From Mycolicibacterium mengxianglii (GTDB lineage Bacteria > Actinomycetota > Actinomycetes > Mycobacteriales > Mycobacteriaceae): DNA of 64,000 nucleotides. This document shows positions 54,917 through 63,718 of this stretch, one piece after another. The notes under the pieces were generated by a model. That model had not been told where the DNA came from. It saw only the letters and a list, made by a program, of their open reading frames with translations, and did no database searches. Every line of letters begins with the position of its first letter. Within the stretch, counting starts at the first letter, position 1. A program made the position numbers and the translations under genes. Location of the stretch: the NCBI RefSeq assembly GCF_015710575.1, contig NZ_CP065373.1:4464001-4528000 (forward strand), given 5' to 3'.

Positions 54917-55597
54917 CTAAGCGAGTTCGTCGAGCACAGCTCGCGAGGCCGACAACCCCAGGCGGGTGGCGCCGGCGTCCAGCAGAGCCGTCGCGTCGGC
55001 GGCGGTACGGATGCCGCCGCTGGCCTTGATCCCCAGTCTGCCGCCGACGGTATCCGCCATCACCGCGATGGCGGGTACCGAGGCGCCTCCGGCTGGATGA
55101 AAGCCCGTCGAGGTCTTGACGAAATCGGCACCGGCGGCTGCGGCGGCACGACATACCGCTGCCAGGGTGGCGGCGTCGGCCAGGCTCAGCAGTGCCGCGG
55201 ATTCCACGATCACCTTGAGCACTGCGGTAGGGATCGCGGCCCGCACCGCAGCGATGTCAGCCTGCACGGCGGCGATGTCGCCGGCCACGGCGGCGCCGAC
55301 ATCGATGACCATGTCCACCTCGGCGGCGCCATGGCGCACCGCCAGCTCAGCCTCGGCGGCTTTCACCGACGAGTGGTGCTTGCCGGACGGGAAACCTGCC
55401 ACGGTCGCCACCACCAACGACTCCGGACGGGCCGCAACGGCGGGCGTCACCATCGAGGGCGAGACGCACACCGCGTACACGCCCAGATCGGCGGCCTCTT
55501 TCACGACCGCGGCGACGTCAGCTTCTGTCGCTTCGGGTTTGAGCAGGGTGTGGTCAACGAGTGCGGCAACCCGGTCACGGGTCCACGTGTCAGTCAC
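54917..55597 (-). CDS. deoC: Deoxyribose-phosphate aldolase
   Basis: DeoC splits 2-deoxyribose-5-phosphate into glyceraldehyde-3-phosphate and acetaldehyde. The 226-residue TIM barrel begins with [14 protein letters not shown]. It has the Schiff-base lysine near residue 157 in [16 protein letters not shown] and the assisting lysine in [14 protein letters not shown]. The start is a GTG. It precedes the secreted protein gene's stop by 15 bp and is probably the last gene of that minus-strand group. Confidence 0.95.
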   Translation of the reverse strand: MTDTWTRDRVAALVDHTLLKPEATEADVAAVVKEAADLGVYAVCVSPSMVTPAVAARPESLVVATVAGFPSGKHHSSVKAAEAELAVRHGAAEVDMVIDVGAAVAGDIAAVQADIAAVRAAIPTAVLKVIVESAALLSLADAATLAAVCRAAAAAGADFVKTSTGFHPAGGASVPAIAVMADTVGGRLGIKASGGIRTAADATALLDAGATRLGLSASRAVLDELA

Positions 55598-55611
55598 TGA
55601 TTGCGCTTTCG

Positions 55612-56028
55612 TCAGAACGGCTCTTCGGTGCCACCGGGATTACAGTTCGCGTCATACATCTCGGCTTCGGAAACCTCGGGGCGCCAGGGCTCCAGGTTCC
55701 AGCTGACCTTCCCCGGGTTCACCAATTCCGCGAAAGCCCAGTGACACAGGAACTGCTCACGCATTCCGGGGATCGCGGCGTCGGGCGAGAGGGCGAGCAC
55801 TTCGCCCCACGCCTCTTCACCCGCGGTGCGCTGCCCGATATCGCCGGCCAGCGAGCGGCCGGCCGCGGTCGGGTACACCCGCAGGCTGGACAGATCGCCC
55901 CACTTCGCCCACTCGACGTGAGAAACGTACGGAGGGGGCGGATCGTCATCCGCGTGGGCCGGGGTGGCCATCAACAACGATGCGCCCACTGCAACACATG
56001 CTGCACCGGCAGCCGCTATCCGAAGCAT
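55612..56028 (-). CDS. Secreted protein, DUF2599-like (Rv0477-like)
   Basis: This 138-residue precursor has a Sec signal peptide ([20 protein letters not shown], cleavage after AHA). The mature part has [19 protein letters not shown] and two cysteines ([14 protein letters not shown]) that may form a disulfide. The pattern V-x-W-x(9)-L-x-V-x-P is typical of DUF2599. Function is unknown. It starts three bases after the stop of the preceding membrane protein gene, so the two are co-translated. Confidence 0.82.
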   Translation of the reverse strand: MLRIAAAGAACVAVGASLLMATPAHADDDPPPPYVSHVEWAKWGDLSSLRVYPTAAGRSLAGDIGQRTAGEEAWGEVLALSPDAAIPGMREQFLCHWAFAELVNPGKVSWNLEPWRPEVSEAEMYDANCNPGGTEEPF

Positions 56029-56031
56029 GTT

Positions 56032-56316
56032 CTAGCGCGACTTTCCTTGGACTTCAAGCAGTTTGGGGCGGACGTCGACAAGGTACACGCCGGCGGCGCA
56101 GGCGGCGATGGCCGACCCGAACCCCGGGCCCATCACGATGGCCAGCAACAGGGCGACACCGAGGATGATCAGCCACACCGGCTTGGTCAGCTTGTCGGCC
56201 GCGGTGTACGCGTCGGGCCGCTGCAGAGCACCGTGCACCAGCGCGTAGAGCGTCGCGATCAGGACGCCGATATGCACTGCAGACAGGACGAGACCCGCCA
56301 CACCTTGAAGCATCAC
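56032..56316 (-). CDS. DUF2516-type small membrane protein (Rv0476-like)
   Basis: The 94-residue protein has three hydrophobic helices and the conserved [20 protein letters not shown] segment, ending [21 protein letters not shown] lies five bases before the ATG. It follows hbhA by 41 bp and precedes a secreted protein, the same order as in M. tuberculosis. No function is known. Confidence 0.82.
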   Translation of the reverse strand: MMLQGVAGLVLSAVHIGVLIATLYALVHGALQRPDAYTAADKLTKPVWLIILGVALLLAIVMGPGFGSAIAACAAGVYLVDVRPKLLEVQGKSR

Positions 56317-56357
56317 AGCTCCAGGGTAGGCGGGTGCCGTCGTGTCCGTCGAATTGC

Positions 56358-57047
56358 TTACTTCTGGGTGACCTTCTTGGCGGGAGCCTTCTTCGCCGGG
56401 GCCTTCTTCGCGGCCGGGGCGGCCTTGGCCGGCGTGGCCTTGGCGGGCGCCTTCTTGGCGGGGGTGGCCGGGGTCTTGGCCGGCACCTTCTTGGCGGCTT
56501 CCTTGACCGGGGCCGCGGCGTCCTCGGCCTTCTTCGGCAGCTCGACACCGACCAGCTTGGCGGCGCGCTCGCCGACCGCACGGGTCTGGGTGGCGACGGT
56601 GCCCAGTGCATCCTGGGTCAGCTCGACGGCCTGGTCGACATAGCCTTCAGCGCGTTCCGCGGCCTCTTCGAGGGCCGGCTGGGACCGCAGCCGCTCGAGA
56701 GCAGCCTCGCCGCGCTCGATCAGCCGGCCGTAGGTGCTCTGCGCCTGCTCGGCGTAGCCTTCGGCGACCTTACGCAGCTCGTCAGCGGTGAGCTTCTCCT
56801 GCAGTTCGCCGAACTGCTTGGGCAGGTCCTCCTGCAGCTTGGTGATGCGGTCGCGGGTCTCGTCCACCGCAGTGGTCAGCGCTGCGCGGCGGTCTTCAGC
56901 GCGGGCGGTGGCGTCGGCGCGGGCATCGTCGGCACGTTCGCGCAAGGCGGCGACGATCTCGTTGACCGTGGCCAGCGCCAGGTCGGCAGCGCCGACGGCG
57001 GCGAGCAACGGGGCCTTCAGTTCTTCAACGGTCGGGTTCTCGGCCAT
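56358..57047 (-). CDS. hbhA: Heparin-binding hemagglutinin
   Basis: HbhA is a surface adhesin that binds heparan sulfate on epithelial cells and is also associated with lipid inclusions. The 229-residue protein has a short N-terminal hydrophobic patch, a long coiled coil (about residues 30-150) and a C-terminal Lys/Ala/Pro tail with repeated KKAPAK units (about 180-229), the heparin-binding part. AAAGGA precedes the ATG by seven bases. It has no signal peptide, as usual for HbhA. Confidence 0.94.
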   Translation of the reverse strand: MAENPTVEELKAPLLAAVGAADLALATVNEIVAALRERADDARADATARAEDRRAALTTAVDETRDRITKLQEDLPKQFGELQEKLTADELRKVAEGYAEQAQSTYGRLIERGEAALERLRSQPALEEAAERAEGYVDQAVELTQDALGTVATQTRAVGERAAKLVGVELPKKAEDAAAPVKEAAKKVPAKTPATPAKKAPAKATPAKAAPAAKKAPAKKAPAKKVTQK

Positions 57048-57108
57048 GGTGATGTCCTTTCGAGTGTTCAGAAGTGTTTTCTGTCAGCTGTTTACGAATG
57101 CGCAGAGG

Positions 57109-57543
57109 TCAATCAGTGGTGAACTCCTCACGGGCAGGTTCGTCTTGCTGGAGGGCTTCTTCGCCTTGCGGGCCGGCTGCTTCGTTCTGCTGGATGAACG
57201 AGGCATAGATGTCGAGCAGCACCTGCTTCTGCCGCTCGGTGATGGCCATATCCGTGACGACCGCGTCTCGAACCGCGTTGGGCTCACCGGGTTCCAGGAT
57301 TCCGGCCTGGACGTAGAGCACTTCGGCGGAGACCCGCAGCGCCTTGGCGATCTGGTTGAGCACTTCGGCAGACGGCTTGCGCAGCCCGCGTTCGATCTGG
57401 CTGAGGTAGGGGTTGCTCACCCCGGCCTTCTCGGCCAACTGCCGAACCGATACCTGCGCGGCTTCGCGTTGCGCCCGGATGAAGCCGCCGATATCAGACG
57501 CGGCATGGGTGACCACGGTGGCAAGATTTTCGTCCTGCGACAT
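57109..57543 (-). CDS. XRE-family helix-turn-helix regulator (Rv0474-like)
   Basis: The 144-residue protein has a Cro/CI HTH near residues 26-75: VSVRQLAEKAGVSNPYLSQI with the recognition helix, then LNQIAKALRVSAEVLYVQAG. A Gln/Glu-rich tail follows. The gene lies 61 bp before hbhA in the same direction, so it may be co-transcribed with it or regulate it. A composite dyad lies about 90-110 bp upstream. Its M. tuberculosis counterpart has been linked to copper-responsive control; that is recalled, not shown here. Confidence 0.87.
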   Translation of the reverse strand: MSQDENLATVVTHAASDIGGFIRAQREAAQVSVRQLAEKAGVSNPYLSQIERGLRKPSAEVLNQIAKALRVSAEVLYVQAGILEPGEPNAVRDAVVTDMAITERQKQVLLDIYASFIQQNEAAGPQGEEALQQDEPAREEFTTD

Positions 57544-57629
57544 GGCTTTCCCTTTCGTTCCGACGGGTATCAGTCCACTGCCGTCTGAGGAAGATCAATC
57601 AGGCGACAAGATCCACGGTACCCACCCCT

Positions 57630-57655
57630 GCTAGCTTTTGCAAGCACTAGCTAGC
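57630..57655. promoter_or_regulatory. Composite dyad GCTAGCT-N12-AGCTAGC upstream of the XRE regulator
   Basis: Perfect 7-bp arms enclose TTTGCAAGCACT. A second, overlapping near-dyad TGCTAGC-TTTT-GCAAGCA begins one base earlier. The AT-rich, GCTAGC-repeating composition stands out from the GC-rich surroundings. A position about 90-110 bp before the XRE gene suits autoregulation. Confidence 0.45.
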
Positions 57656-57660
57656 GCAGG

Positions 57661-59025
57661 TCAGAACAGGAATTGCGCTGCGGTGTAGATGACAAGGCCG
57701 GCCAGCGAGCCCACCACCGTGCCATTGATCCGGATGAACTGCAGGTCCCGTCCCACATGCAATTCGATGCGGCGACTGGCCTCGTCGGCATCCCAGCGCT
57801 CGATCGTCTCGGTGATGATCGCGGTGATCTCGACGCCGTACTGCGACACCAGATGTTGCGCGGCGCGGACAATCCAATTGTCCACCTTGTCGCGCAGTTC
57901 CGCGTCGCTGCACAGTGATTCGCCGATCCGGACCACCGAGTCGGCCACCCGGGAACGCAGCGCCGACGACGGATCGTCGACCCCTTCCAGCACAAGACGT
58001 TTCAGTGTGCGCCAGGCCGTCTCGGCGGCATTGGACACCTCGTCGCGGGCCATCAACTGTTCCTTGACCGACTCGGCTTTGGCGATCGTAGCGGCATCGT
58101 TCTGGAGGTCATTGCTGAATTCGAAGAGGAACCGGTTCGCCGATTGGCGCAGTTCATGATTGGGGTTGCGCCGGACCTTGTCGGTGAAGTCCATCAGCTC
58201 GCGGTGGATGCGATCACCGAGGAGCTGGTCGACGAATTTCGGCGACCAGCTCGGTGAATCCCGGATGACCACGCGCTCGATCGTCTCCCCCGCATTGAGC
58301 GACCATTCGAAGGCCCGGTCACACAGCAGCTGGATCAGCGCTTCCTGGCGGTTCTCGGCGATCAGGGTGCCCAGCACCCGGCCCACCGGCGGCCCCCACT
58401 GCGGCTCGGCTATCCGCCGCACGATCATCTTGTCGATCACCTGCTGGACGTCCTCGTCGCGCAACAGCTCCACCAGGACCCGCAGCACCGTCGCCGATTC
58501 GCTGGCGACCCGGGCCGCGTTGACCGGCTCCGCGAGCCACTTGCCCAGCCGGCCGGCGATCTCGGCGTCGCGGATTTTCGTCTCGACCACCGCCGAGGAC
58601 AGAAAGTTCTCCCGGACGAACGTGCCGAGCCCCTCCCCCAGCTGGTCCTTCTTCTTGCGGATGATCGCCGTGTGCGGGATCGGCAGGCCCAGCGGATGCT
58701 TGAACAGCGCGGTGACCGCGAACCAGTCGGCCAGCGCGCCGACCATCCCGGCCTCGGCGGCGGCACGCACATACCCCACCCATGGGCCGGCGCCGCGCGA
58801 CTGCGCCCACGTGCAGACCAGGAACACCACGGTGGCGGCGACCAGGAAGCCGAGGGCGACCAGTTTCATCTGCCGCAGTCCGCGCCGCCGCTCTGCGTCA
58901 GCCTGGGAGTCGGCCCCGGCGAACGACTCGGCGAACGACGAACGCGCCGTTCCCTGCGGATCGGGTGCCTCGGCGGGGGCGTCCGGCGAATCGGGTCTCA
59001 CAGCCACTCCACCATCATCCGTCAT
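57661..59025 (-). CDS. DUF445 membrane protein (Rv0473-like)
   Basis: This 454-residue protein has an N-terminal membrane helix (KLVALGFLVAATVVFLVCTW), the DUF445 signature AEAGMVGALADWFAVTALFKHPLGLPIPHT (about residues 88-117), a long helical soluble region, and a final hydrophobic segment ending FLF. DUF445 proteins are widespread and their function is unproven. The ATG at 59025 (MTDDGGVAV) or a GTG two codons earlier may start it. It is divergent from the TetR gene. Confidence 0.87.
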   Translation of the reverse strand: MTDDGGVAVRPDSPDAPAEAPDPQGTARSSFAESFAGADSQADAERRRGLRQMKLVALGFLVAATVVFLVCTWAQSRGAGPWVGYVRAAAEAGMVGALADWFAVTALFKHPLGLPIPHTAIIRKKKDQLGEGLGTFVRENFLSSAVVETKIRDAEIAGRLGKWLAEPVNAARVASESATVLRVLVELLRDEDVQQVIDKMIVRRIAEPQWGPPVGRVLGTLIAENRQEALIQLLCDRAFEWSLNAGETIERVVIRDSPSWSPKFVDQLLGDRIHRELMDFTDKVRRNPNHELRQSANRFLFEFSNDLQNDAATIAKAESVKEQLMARDEVSNAAETAWRTLKRLVLEGVDDPSSALRSRVADSVVRIGESLCSDAELRDKVDNWIVRAAQHLVSQYGVEITAIITETIERWDADEASRRIELHVGRDLQFIRINGTVVGSLAGLVIYTAAQFLF

Positions 59026-59107
59026 CGCCACGCCGACGGCGGCCAGGACGCGATCCAGTTACTGTGACCACCTCTGCACGCCGTATCGGACCCGTCCGGC
59101 GGATTCG

Positions 59108-59133
59108 CACTAGGATTCATGGCGCGACTAGTG
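59108..59133. promoter_or_regulatory. Dyad CACTAG-N14-CTAGTG over the tetR start
   Basis: Perfect 6-bp arms straddle the ATG at 59119 and the TAGGAT that could be its -10. Spacing of 20 bp between half-site centres is two helical turns, suitable for a TetR dimer pair. It is probably an autoregulatory operator. Confidence 0.4.
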
Positions 59134-59862
59134 AATGGAAATAGTGCGACAGTGGCTCAACAGTCCCAGGCCGAACCCGCCAAGGTAGACGGACGGAAGA
59201 GGCGGTGGCATCAGCACAAGGTCGATCGACGCAACGAACTGGTCGACGGCACTCTTGGCGCCATCCGCCGACTCGGCCGCGATGTGAGCATGGACGAGAT
59301 AGCTGCGGAAATCGGTGTATCGAAGACCGTCCTGTACCGCTATTTCGTCGACAAGAACGACCTCACCACCGCGGTGATGATGCGCTTCACCCAGACGACC
59401 TTGATTCCGAACATGGCGGCCGCCCTGTCGACCCATCTCGACGGTTACGACGTGACCCGCGAGATCATCCGCGTTTACGTCGAAACCGTGGCGGCCGAGC
59501 CCGAGATCTACCCATTTGTCTTTGCAAACAGCTCCGCCAGCAAAAGCAAGGTGATCGCCGACAGTGAGCGGATCATCGCCGGGATGCTCGCGGTGATGTT
59601 CCGGCGTCGTATGCAGAAGGCCGGCATGGACACCAAGGGCGTGGAGCCGTGGGCGTACATGATCGTCGGGGGCGTGCAGCTGGCGACCCACTCCTGGATG
59701 TCGCATCGGCGGATGACCTCGGACGAACTCATCGACTACCTCACGATGCTGTCCTGGAGCGCCTTGTGCGGGATCGTCGAAGTGGGCGGTTCACTCGAAC
59801 GATTCAACGAACAGCCGCATCCGGTGCCCCTCCTACCTGGGCAGGAAGAATCGGCGGACTGA
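59119..59862 (+). CDS. TetR family transcriptional regulator (Rv0472c-like)
   Basis: The 247-residue protein has a basic N-terminal extension (VDGRKRRWHQHKVDRRNEL), a TetR HTH with SMDEIAAEIGVSKTVLYRYF near residue 58, and a helical ligand domain. Start choice is uncertain: ATG at 59119 lies only two bases after TAGGAT, so GTG at 59131 or 59152 could be the real start. A dyad covers the region. Its targets may include the divergent DUF445 gene. Confidence 0.85.
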   Translation: MARLVNGNSATVAQQSQAEPAKVDGRKRRWHQHKVDRRNELVDGTLGAIRRLGRDVSMDEIAAEIGVSKTVLYRYFVDKNDLTTAVMMRFTQTTLIPNMAAALSTHLDGYDVTREIIRVYVETVAAEPEIYPFVFANSSASKSKVIADSERIIAGMLAVMFRRRMQKAGMDTKGVEPWAYMIVGGVQLATHSWMSHRRMTSDELIDYLTMLSWSALCGIVEVGGSLERFNEQPHPVPLLPGQEESAD

Positions 59863-59888
59863 CGCCGCGGGCACGTTAGGCTCGCGGC

Positions 59889-60746
59889 ATGGCCGATCTG
59901 CCGTCACTGTGGACCCATGAGCCCCACCACATCCTGACCTTCCGGCCCGGCGACAAGGTCGCCGACATCGACGCCGGCGCCACCCCCGGCTTCGACGGTT
60001 CCAAGAGCGACGCGCCCGAACTGCAGGCCGAACGAAACGAACGCTTCGCCGAACTGCAGGAGATGCTCTACGCCAACGGACGCGCCGGCGACAGCAGGTC
60101 GGTGCTGCTGGTGCTGCAGGGCATGGACACCGCGGGCAAAGGCGGAATCGTCAAACATGTCGTCGGGGCCGGCAACCCCCAGGGGATCGACTACACCAGC
60201 TTCGGTGTGCCCACCGCCGAGGAAAAGGCGCACGGCTACCTGTGGCGGATCCGCAACGCACTGCCCGCCGCCGGCCAGGTCGGTGTTTTCGACCGCTCGC
60301 ACTACGAAGATGTGCTGGTGGTCCGGGTGCACAACCTGGTGCCACCGGAGGTGTGGGCCGCGCGCTACGACGAGATCAACGCCTTCGAGAAAGAACTGGT
60401 CGACAGCGGAACCACCCTGGTGAAGGTGGCCATGTTCGTCTCGCTCGACGAACAGAAGCGGCGCCTGGCCGAGCGCCTGGAACGCCCGGACAAGTACTGG
60501 AAGTACAACCCGGGTGACCTCGACGAGCGCAAACTCTGGCCGGCCTACCAGGAGGCGTATCAAGCGGTGCTGGACAAGACCTCGACCGGTTACGCGCCCT
60601 GGCACGTGGTGCCGTGTGACCGGAAGTGGTACAGCAGACTGGCGATCACCGAACTGTTGATCGAGGCACTCAAGTCCCTCGGAATGAGCTGGCCTCCGGC
60701 TGATTTCGACGTCGACGCGGAGAAAAAGAGATTGACGCAGGCGTAG
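59889..60746 (+). CDS. ppk2: PPK2 family polyphosphate kinase
   Basis: PPK2 transfers phosphate between polyphosphate and nucleotides, mainly phosphorylating NDP or NMP. The single-domain protein of 285 residues has Walker A GMDTAGKGGIVKHV (about residue 78), the lid-associated YLWRIRNALPAAGQ, Walker B FDRSHYEDVLVVRV (about 135) and a conserved DLDERKLWPAYQEAY. TAGGCT six bases before the ATG gives a leaderless start. Class (NDP or NMP specific) is not resolved. A Ppx-like gene is at 38044. Confidence 0.92.
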   Translation: MADLPSLWTHEPHHILTFRPGDKVADIDAGATPGFDGSKSDAPELQAERNERFAELQEMLYANGRAGDSRSVLLVLQGMDTAGKGGIVKHVVGAGNPQGIDYTSFGVPTAEEKAHGYLWRIRNALPAAGQVGVFDRSHYEDVLVVRVHNLVPPEVWAARYDEINAFEKELVDSGTTLVKVAMFVSLDEQKRRLAERLERPDKYWKYNPGDLDERKLWPAYQEAYQAVLDKTSTGYAPWHVVPCDRKWYSRLAITELLIEALKSLGMSWPPADFDVDAEKKRLTQA

Positions 60747-60855
60747 CTCGGCGACTGATAGGCACAGAGGCCGGACGTTCGGCTAGCCTCAATGATCACG
60801 TGTTGCAGAAAACCGACACAATGTACCGAATCCCCCCGGAAGTACAGGACGGACA

Positions 60856-61788
60856 GTGGCAGAGACATCCAGCGCATCGCCCAAAGCAGAGTCCAAGTGG
60901 CTGTCGAAGTCGGCCGCTGAAACTCGCGGGTCGGACAAAAAAGAAGTCCAATTCCACTACGACATCTCCAACGACTTCTTCAAGTTGTGGCAGGACCCGA
61001 ATCAGGTCTACAGCTGCGCTTACTTCGAGAAGGACGATTACACCCTCGAGCAGGCACAGCTGGCCAAGATCGACCTGTCGCTGGGCAAGTTGGGCCTCAA
61101 GCCCGGCATGACGCTGCTCGACATCGGGTGCGGCTGGGGCGCGACGATCATGCGCGCGGTGGAGAAGTACGACGTCAACGTCATCGGCCTGACGCTCTCG
61201 GAGAACCAGAAGCAGCACATCGAAGATCACTGGTTCGCCAATGCGAAGACCGACCGGAGCATGGAAGTCCGCCTGCAGCCGTGGGAGGACTTCGAGGGCA
61301 AGGTCGACCGCATCGTGTCGATCGGCGCGTTCGAGCACTTCGGCTTCAACAAGTACGACGACTACTTCAAGAAGACCTTCGACTGGCTGCCTGATGACGG
61401 CGTGCAGATGCTGCACACCATCACCATTCCGGAGGACGAAGAGATCAAGGCCAAGAAGCTGCCGCTGACCATGTCGCGGGTGCGCTTCATCAAGTTCATC
61501 ATGGACGAGATCTACCCCGGCGGCCGTCTGCCGCTGGCTTCGATGGTGACCGAGCATGCCGTCAAGGCCGGTTACACCGTCACCCGCGAGCAGCACCTCC
61601 AGCCGCATTACGTGAAGACGCTGGACACCTGGGCGCGCAATCTCGAGGCCAACAAGGACGATGCCATCGCGATCACCTCAGAAGAAATCTACGAGCGTTT
61701 CCTCAAGTACCTCGACGGTTGCGCCGACCTGTTCCGGCAGGGCTACACCGACGTCGTGCAGTTCACCCTGGAGAAGAGCCCCGCTTAG
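60856..61788 (+). CDS. Mycolic acid cyclopropane synthase family methyltransferase (PcaA position)
   Basis: The 310-residue SAM methyltransferase has motif I LLDIGCGWGATIMRAVEKY (about residue 90) and the active-site residues Cys (YSCAYFE), Glu (GAFEHFG) and His (MLHTITI). A basic, Ser-rich extension of about 25 residues precedes the core and contains KSAAETRGSDKKE. GTG at 60856 follows GGAC. Synteny suggests the pcaA locus, but the chemistry (cyclopropane or methyl branch) cannot be read off. TAGCCT is about 70 bp upstream. Confidence 0.87.
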   Translation: MAETSSASPKAESKWLSKSAAETRGSDKKEVQFHYDISNDFFKLWQDPNQVYSCAYFEKDDYTLEQAQLAKIDLSLGKLGLKPGMTLLDIGCGWGATIMRAVEKYDVNVIGLTLSENQKQHIEDHWFANAKTDRSMEVRLQPWEDFEGKVDRIVSIGAFEHFGFNKYDDYFKKTFDWLPDDGVQMLHTITIPEDEEIKAKKLPLTMSRVRFIKFIMDEIYPGGRLPLASMVTEHAVKAGYTVTREQHLQPHYVKTLDTWARNLEANKDDAIAITSEEIYERFLKYLDGCADLFRQGYTDVVQFTLEKSPA

Positions 61789-61868
61789 CTCATCTAGGGA
61801 ATCTGCGCTATACAGGTCACGCGCACACGCACATTTCATATTCAAGTTCAGTGGGAAGGTCGACGAAG

Positions 61869-62762
61869 ATGACGGACAGCGGGTCGGGGGGCTCGACGGA
61901 GATGAAGGTCGCGTACGAGGATGTGCAGGCCCATTACGACATCTCCAATGAATTCTTCGGCCTCTGGCAGGACCCGACGCGGACCTACAGCAGCGCGTTC
62001 TACGAGCGCGAGGACATGACGCTCGAGGAAGCGCAGCTCGCCAAGATCGATCTCGCCCTGGGCAAGCTGGACCTGCACCCCGGCATGACACTGCTGGACG
62101 TCGGCTGCGGCTGGGGCGCGATGATGAAACGGGCGGTCGAGCGCTACGACGTCAACGTCATCGGGCTCACGCTCAGCAAGAATCAGCGCGAGCTGGGCCA
62201 GCAGATCCTCGATGGCATCGACACCACCCGGTCGAGGCAGGTCATGCTGCGGGGCTGGGAGGAATTCGATCAGCCGGTGGACCGGATCGTCAGCATCGAG
62301 GCCTTCGAAGCGTTCCCGAAGGAGCGCTACAAGGCCTTCTTCGACCTGTGCTACCGGATCATGCCGGGCGACGGCCGGATGGTGCTGCAGACCATCATGG
62401 GTCACCCGCTGAAGCGCTGGCCCGAGTTGGGTGTGCCGATCACCATGAGTGATCTGCGGTTCATGCGTTTCATCGCCAAGGAGATCTTCCCCGGCGGGTC
62501 GGTGCCCTGCGACGAGGACGTCATCGCGTTCTCCACCGGCGCCGGTTTCAGCGTCGAGCGTCAGCAGGACCTCACGCCGGACTACGTGCGGACGCTTGCC
62601 ACCTGGGCCGAAAACCTGGAAGCCACCCGTGACCAGGCGATCGCGGTGACCTCCGAGGAGGTCTACGACCGTTACATGAAGTACCTGCTCGGTTGCTCGG
62701 ATTTCTTCAACCGCAATGTCAGCTACGTCGGTCAGTTCACCCTGGTCAAGGGTGGCCAGTAG
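61869..62762 (+). CDS. Mycolate methyltransferase-like protein with altered active site (UmaA position)
   Basis: The 297-residue protein keeps the SAM site LLDVGCGWGAMMKRAVERY but differs in the catalytic pocket. Cys35 of CmaA1 is Ser (TYSSAFYE), the His after the catalytic Glu is Ala (IEAFEAF), and His167 is Gln (MVLQTIMG). Cys35 and His167 help hold bicarbonate in cyclopropane synthases. The enzyme may do a different methyl transfer or be inactive. The ATG at 61869 lies 80 bp after the previous gene. Confidence 0.85.
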   Translation: MTDSGSGGSTEMKVAYEDVQAHYDISNEFFGLWQDPTRTYSSAFYEREDMTLEEAQLAKIDLALGKLDLHPGMTLLDVGCGWGAMMKRAVERYDVNVIGLTLSKNQRELGQQILDGIDTTRSRQVMLRGWEEFDQPVDRIVSIEAFEAFPKERYKAFFDLCYRIMPGDGRMVLQTIMGHPLKRWPELGVPITMSDLRFMRFIAKEIFPGGSVPCDEDVIAFSTGAGFSVERQQDLTPDYVRTLATWAENLEATRDQAIAVTSEEVYDRYMKYLLGCSDFFNRNVSYVGQFTLVKGGQ

Positions 62763-62765
62763 GCC

Positions 62766-63620
62766 TCAGTACGTGTAGAAGCCGTGGCCGGACTTCTTGC
62801 CGAGCCGGCCGGCTTCGACCATTCGCAGCAGCAGCGACGGCGCGGCGTAGAGCGGCTCCTTGAATTCGTCGAACAGTTTGTCGGCGATCAGCTTCAAGGT
62901 GTCCAGCCCGACGAGGTCGGACAACCGCAGCGGTCCCATCGGGTGTGACAGTCCGGCGACGACGGCCTTGTCGACGTCCTCGATGGTGGCGACGCCGGCT
63001 TCGACCATCCGGACGGCCGAGAGCAGGTACGGCACCAGCAGGAAATTCACCACGAAGCCGGAACGATCCGAACACCGCACGACCTGCTTGCCCAGCACCT
63101 CGGAGGCGAACTGCTCGGTACGTGCCGCGGCTTCCTCGGTGGTGACCAGCGTGCTGACCAGCTCGACGAGCGGCAGCACCGGAACCGGGTTGAAGAAGTG
63201 CAGGCCGACTACGCGGCCCGGGTTCTTGGTGGCCGAAGCGATCTTCATGATCGGAATGCTGGAGGTGTTCGACGCGAGCACGGCGTCGGGATCGGTGATC
63301 ACGGCGTCGAGTTCGGCGAACACCTTGGCCTTGACGTTCTCGTCTTCGACGATCGCCTCGATGACCAGCTGACGGTCGGCCATGTCGGCCAGCGATGTGG
63401 TGAACGACAGCCGTGCCAGCGTCGCGTCGCGGTCCTGCTCGGAGAGCTTGCCCTTGGCCACTGCGCGGTCGAACGACTTCGTCAGCCGGTCACGACCCGC
63501 GTTGACCAGTTCCTCCGTCGGCTCGAACACCAGGACCTGGGCCCCGGCTCTGACGCACACCTCCGCGATGCCCCCGCCCATCTGCCCGGCGCCGACAACC
63601 CCAACCCGCTCAATACTCAC
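62766..63620 (-). CDS. fadB2: 3-hydroxybutyryl-CoA dehydrogenase
   Basis: The 284-residue protein oxidises (S)-3-hydroxyacyl-CoA with NAD(P). It begins VSIERVGVVGAGQMGGGIAEV (Rossmann motif), has the catalytic His in VGLHFFNPVPVLPLVE (about residue 140) and a C-terminal dimer domain with VAGLSHPMGPLRLSDLVGLD. AGGAGA precedes the GTG. It converges with the mycolate methyltransferase gene (three bases apart) and lies downstream of isocitrate lyase, separated by a terminator. Confidence 0.94.
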   Translation of the reverse strand: MSIERVGVVGAGQMGGGIAEVCVRAGAQVLVFEPTEELVNAGRDRLTKSFDRAVAKGKLSEQDRDATLARLSFTTSLADMADRQLVIEAIVEDENVKAKVFAELDAVITDPDAVLASNTSSIPIMKIASATKNPGRVVGLHFFNPVPVLPLVELVSTLVTTEEAAARTEQFASEVLGKQVVRCSDRSGFVVNFLLVPYLLSAVRMVEAGVATIEDVDKAVVAGLSHPMGPLRLSDLVGLDTLKLIADKLFDEFKEPLYAAPSLLLRMVEAGRLGKKSGHGFYTY

Positions 63621-63655
63621 TGTGTCTCCTCGACTCTGCACGGTCTCCGGCAGCA

Positions 63656-63691
63656 CTCAGGCCCCGCCCGCGAACGCGGACGGGGCCTGAG
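63656..63691 (-). terminator. Long hairpin between isocitrate lyase and fadB2
   Basis: CTCAGGCCCCG and CGGGGCCTGAG form perfect 11-bp arms, continued after one mismatch by CCGCG-AA-CGCGG. It starts 28 bases after the lyase stop. No U-tract follows. Confidence 0.8.
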
Positions 63692-63718
63692 GCTATCAAC
63701 TCTGTGGCTTGCGCCGGC

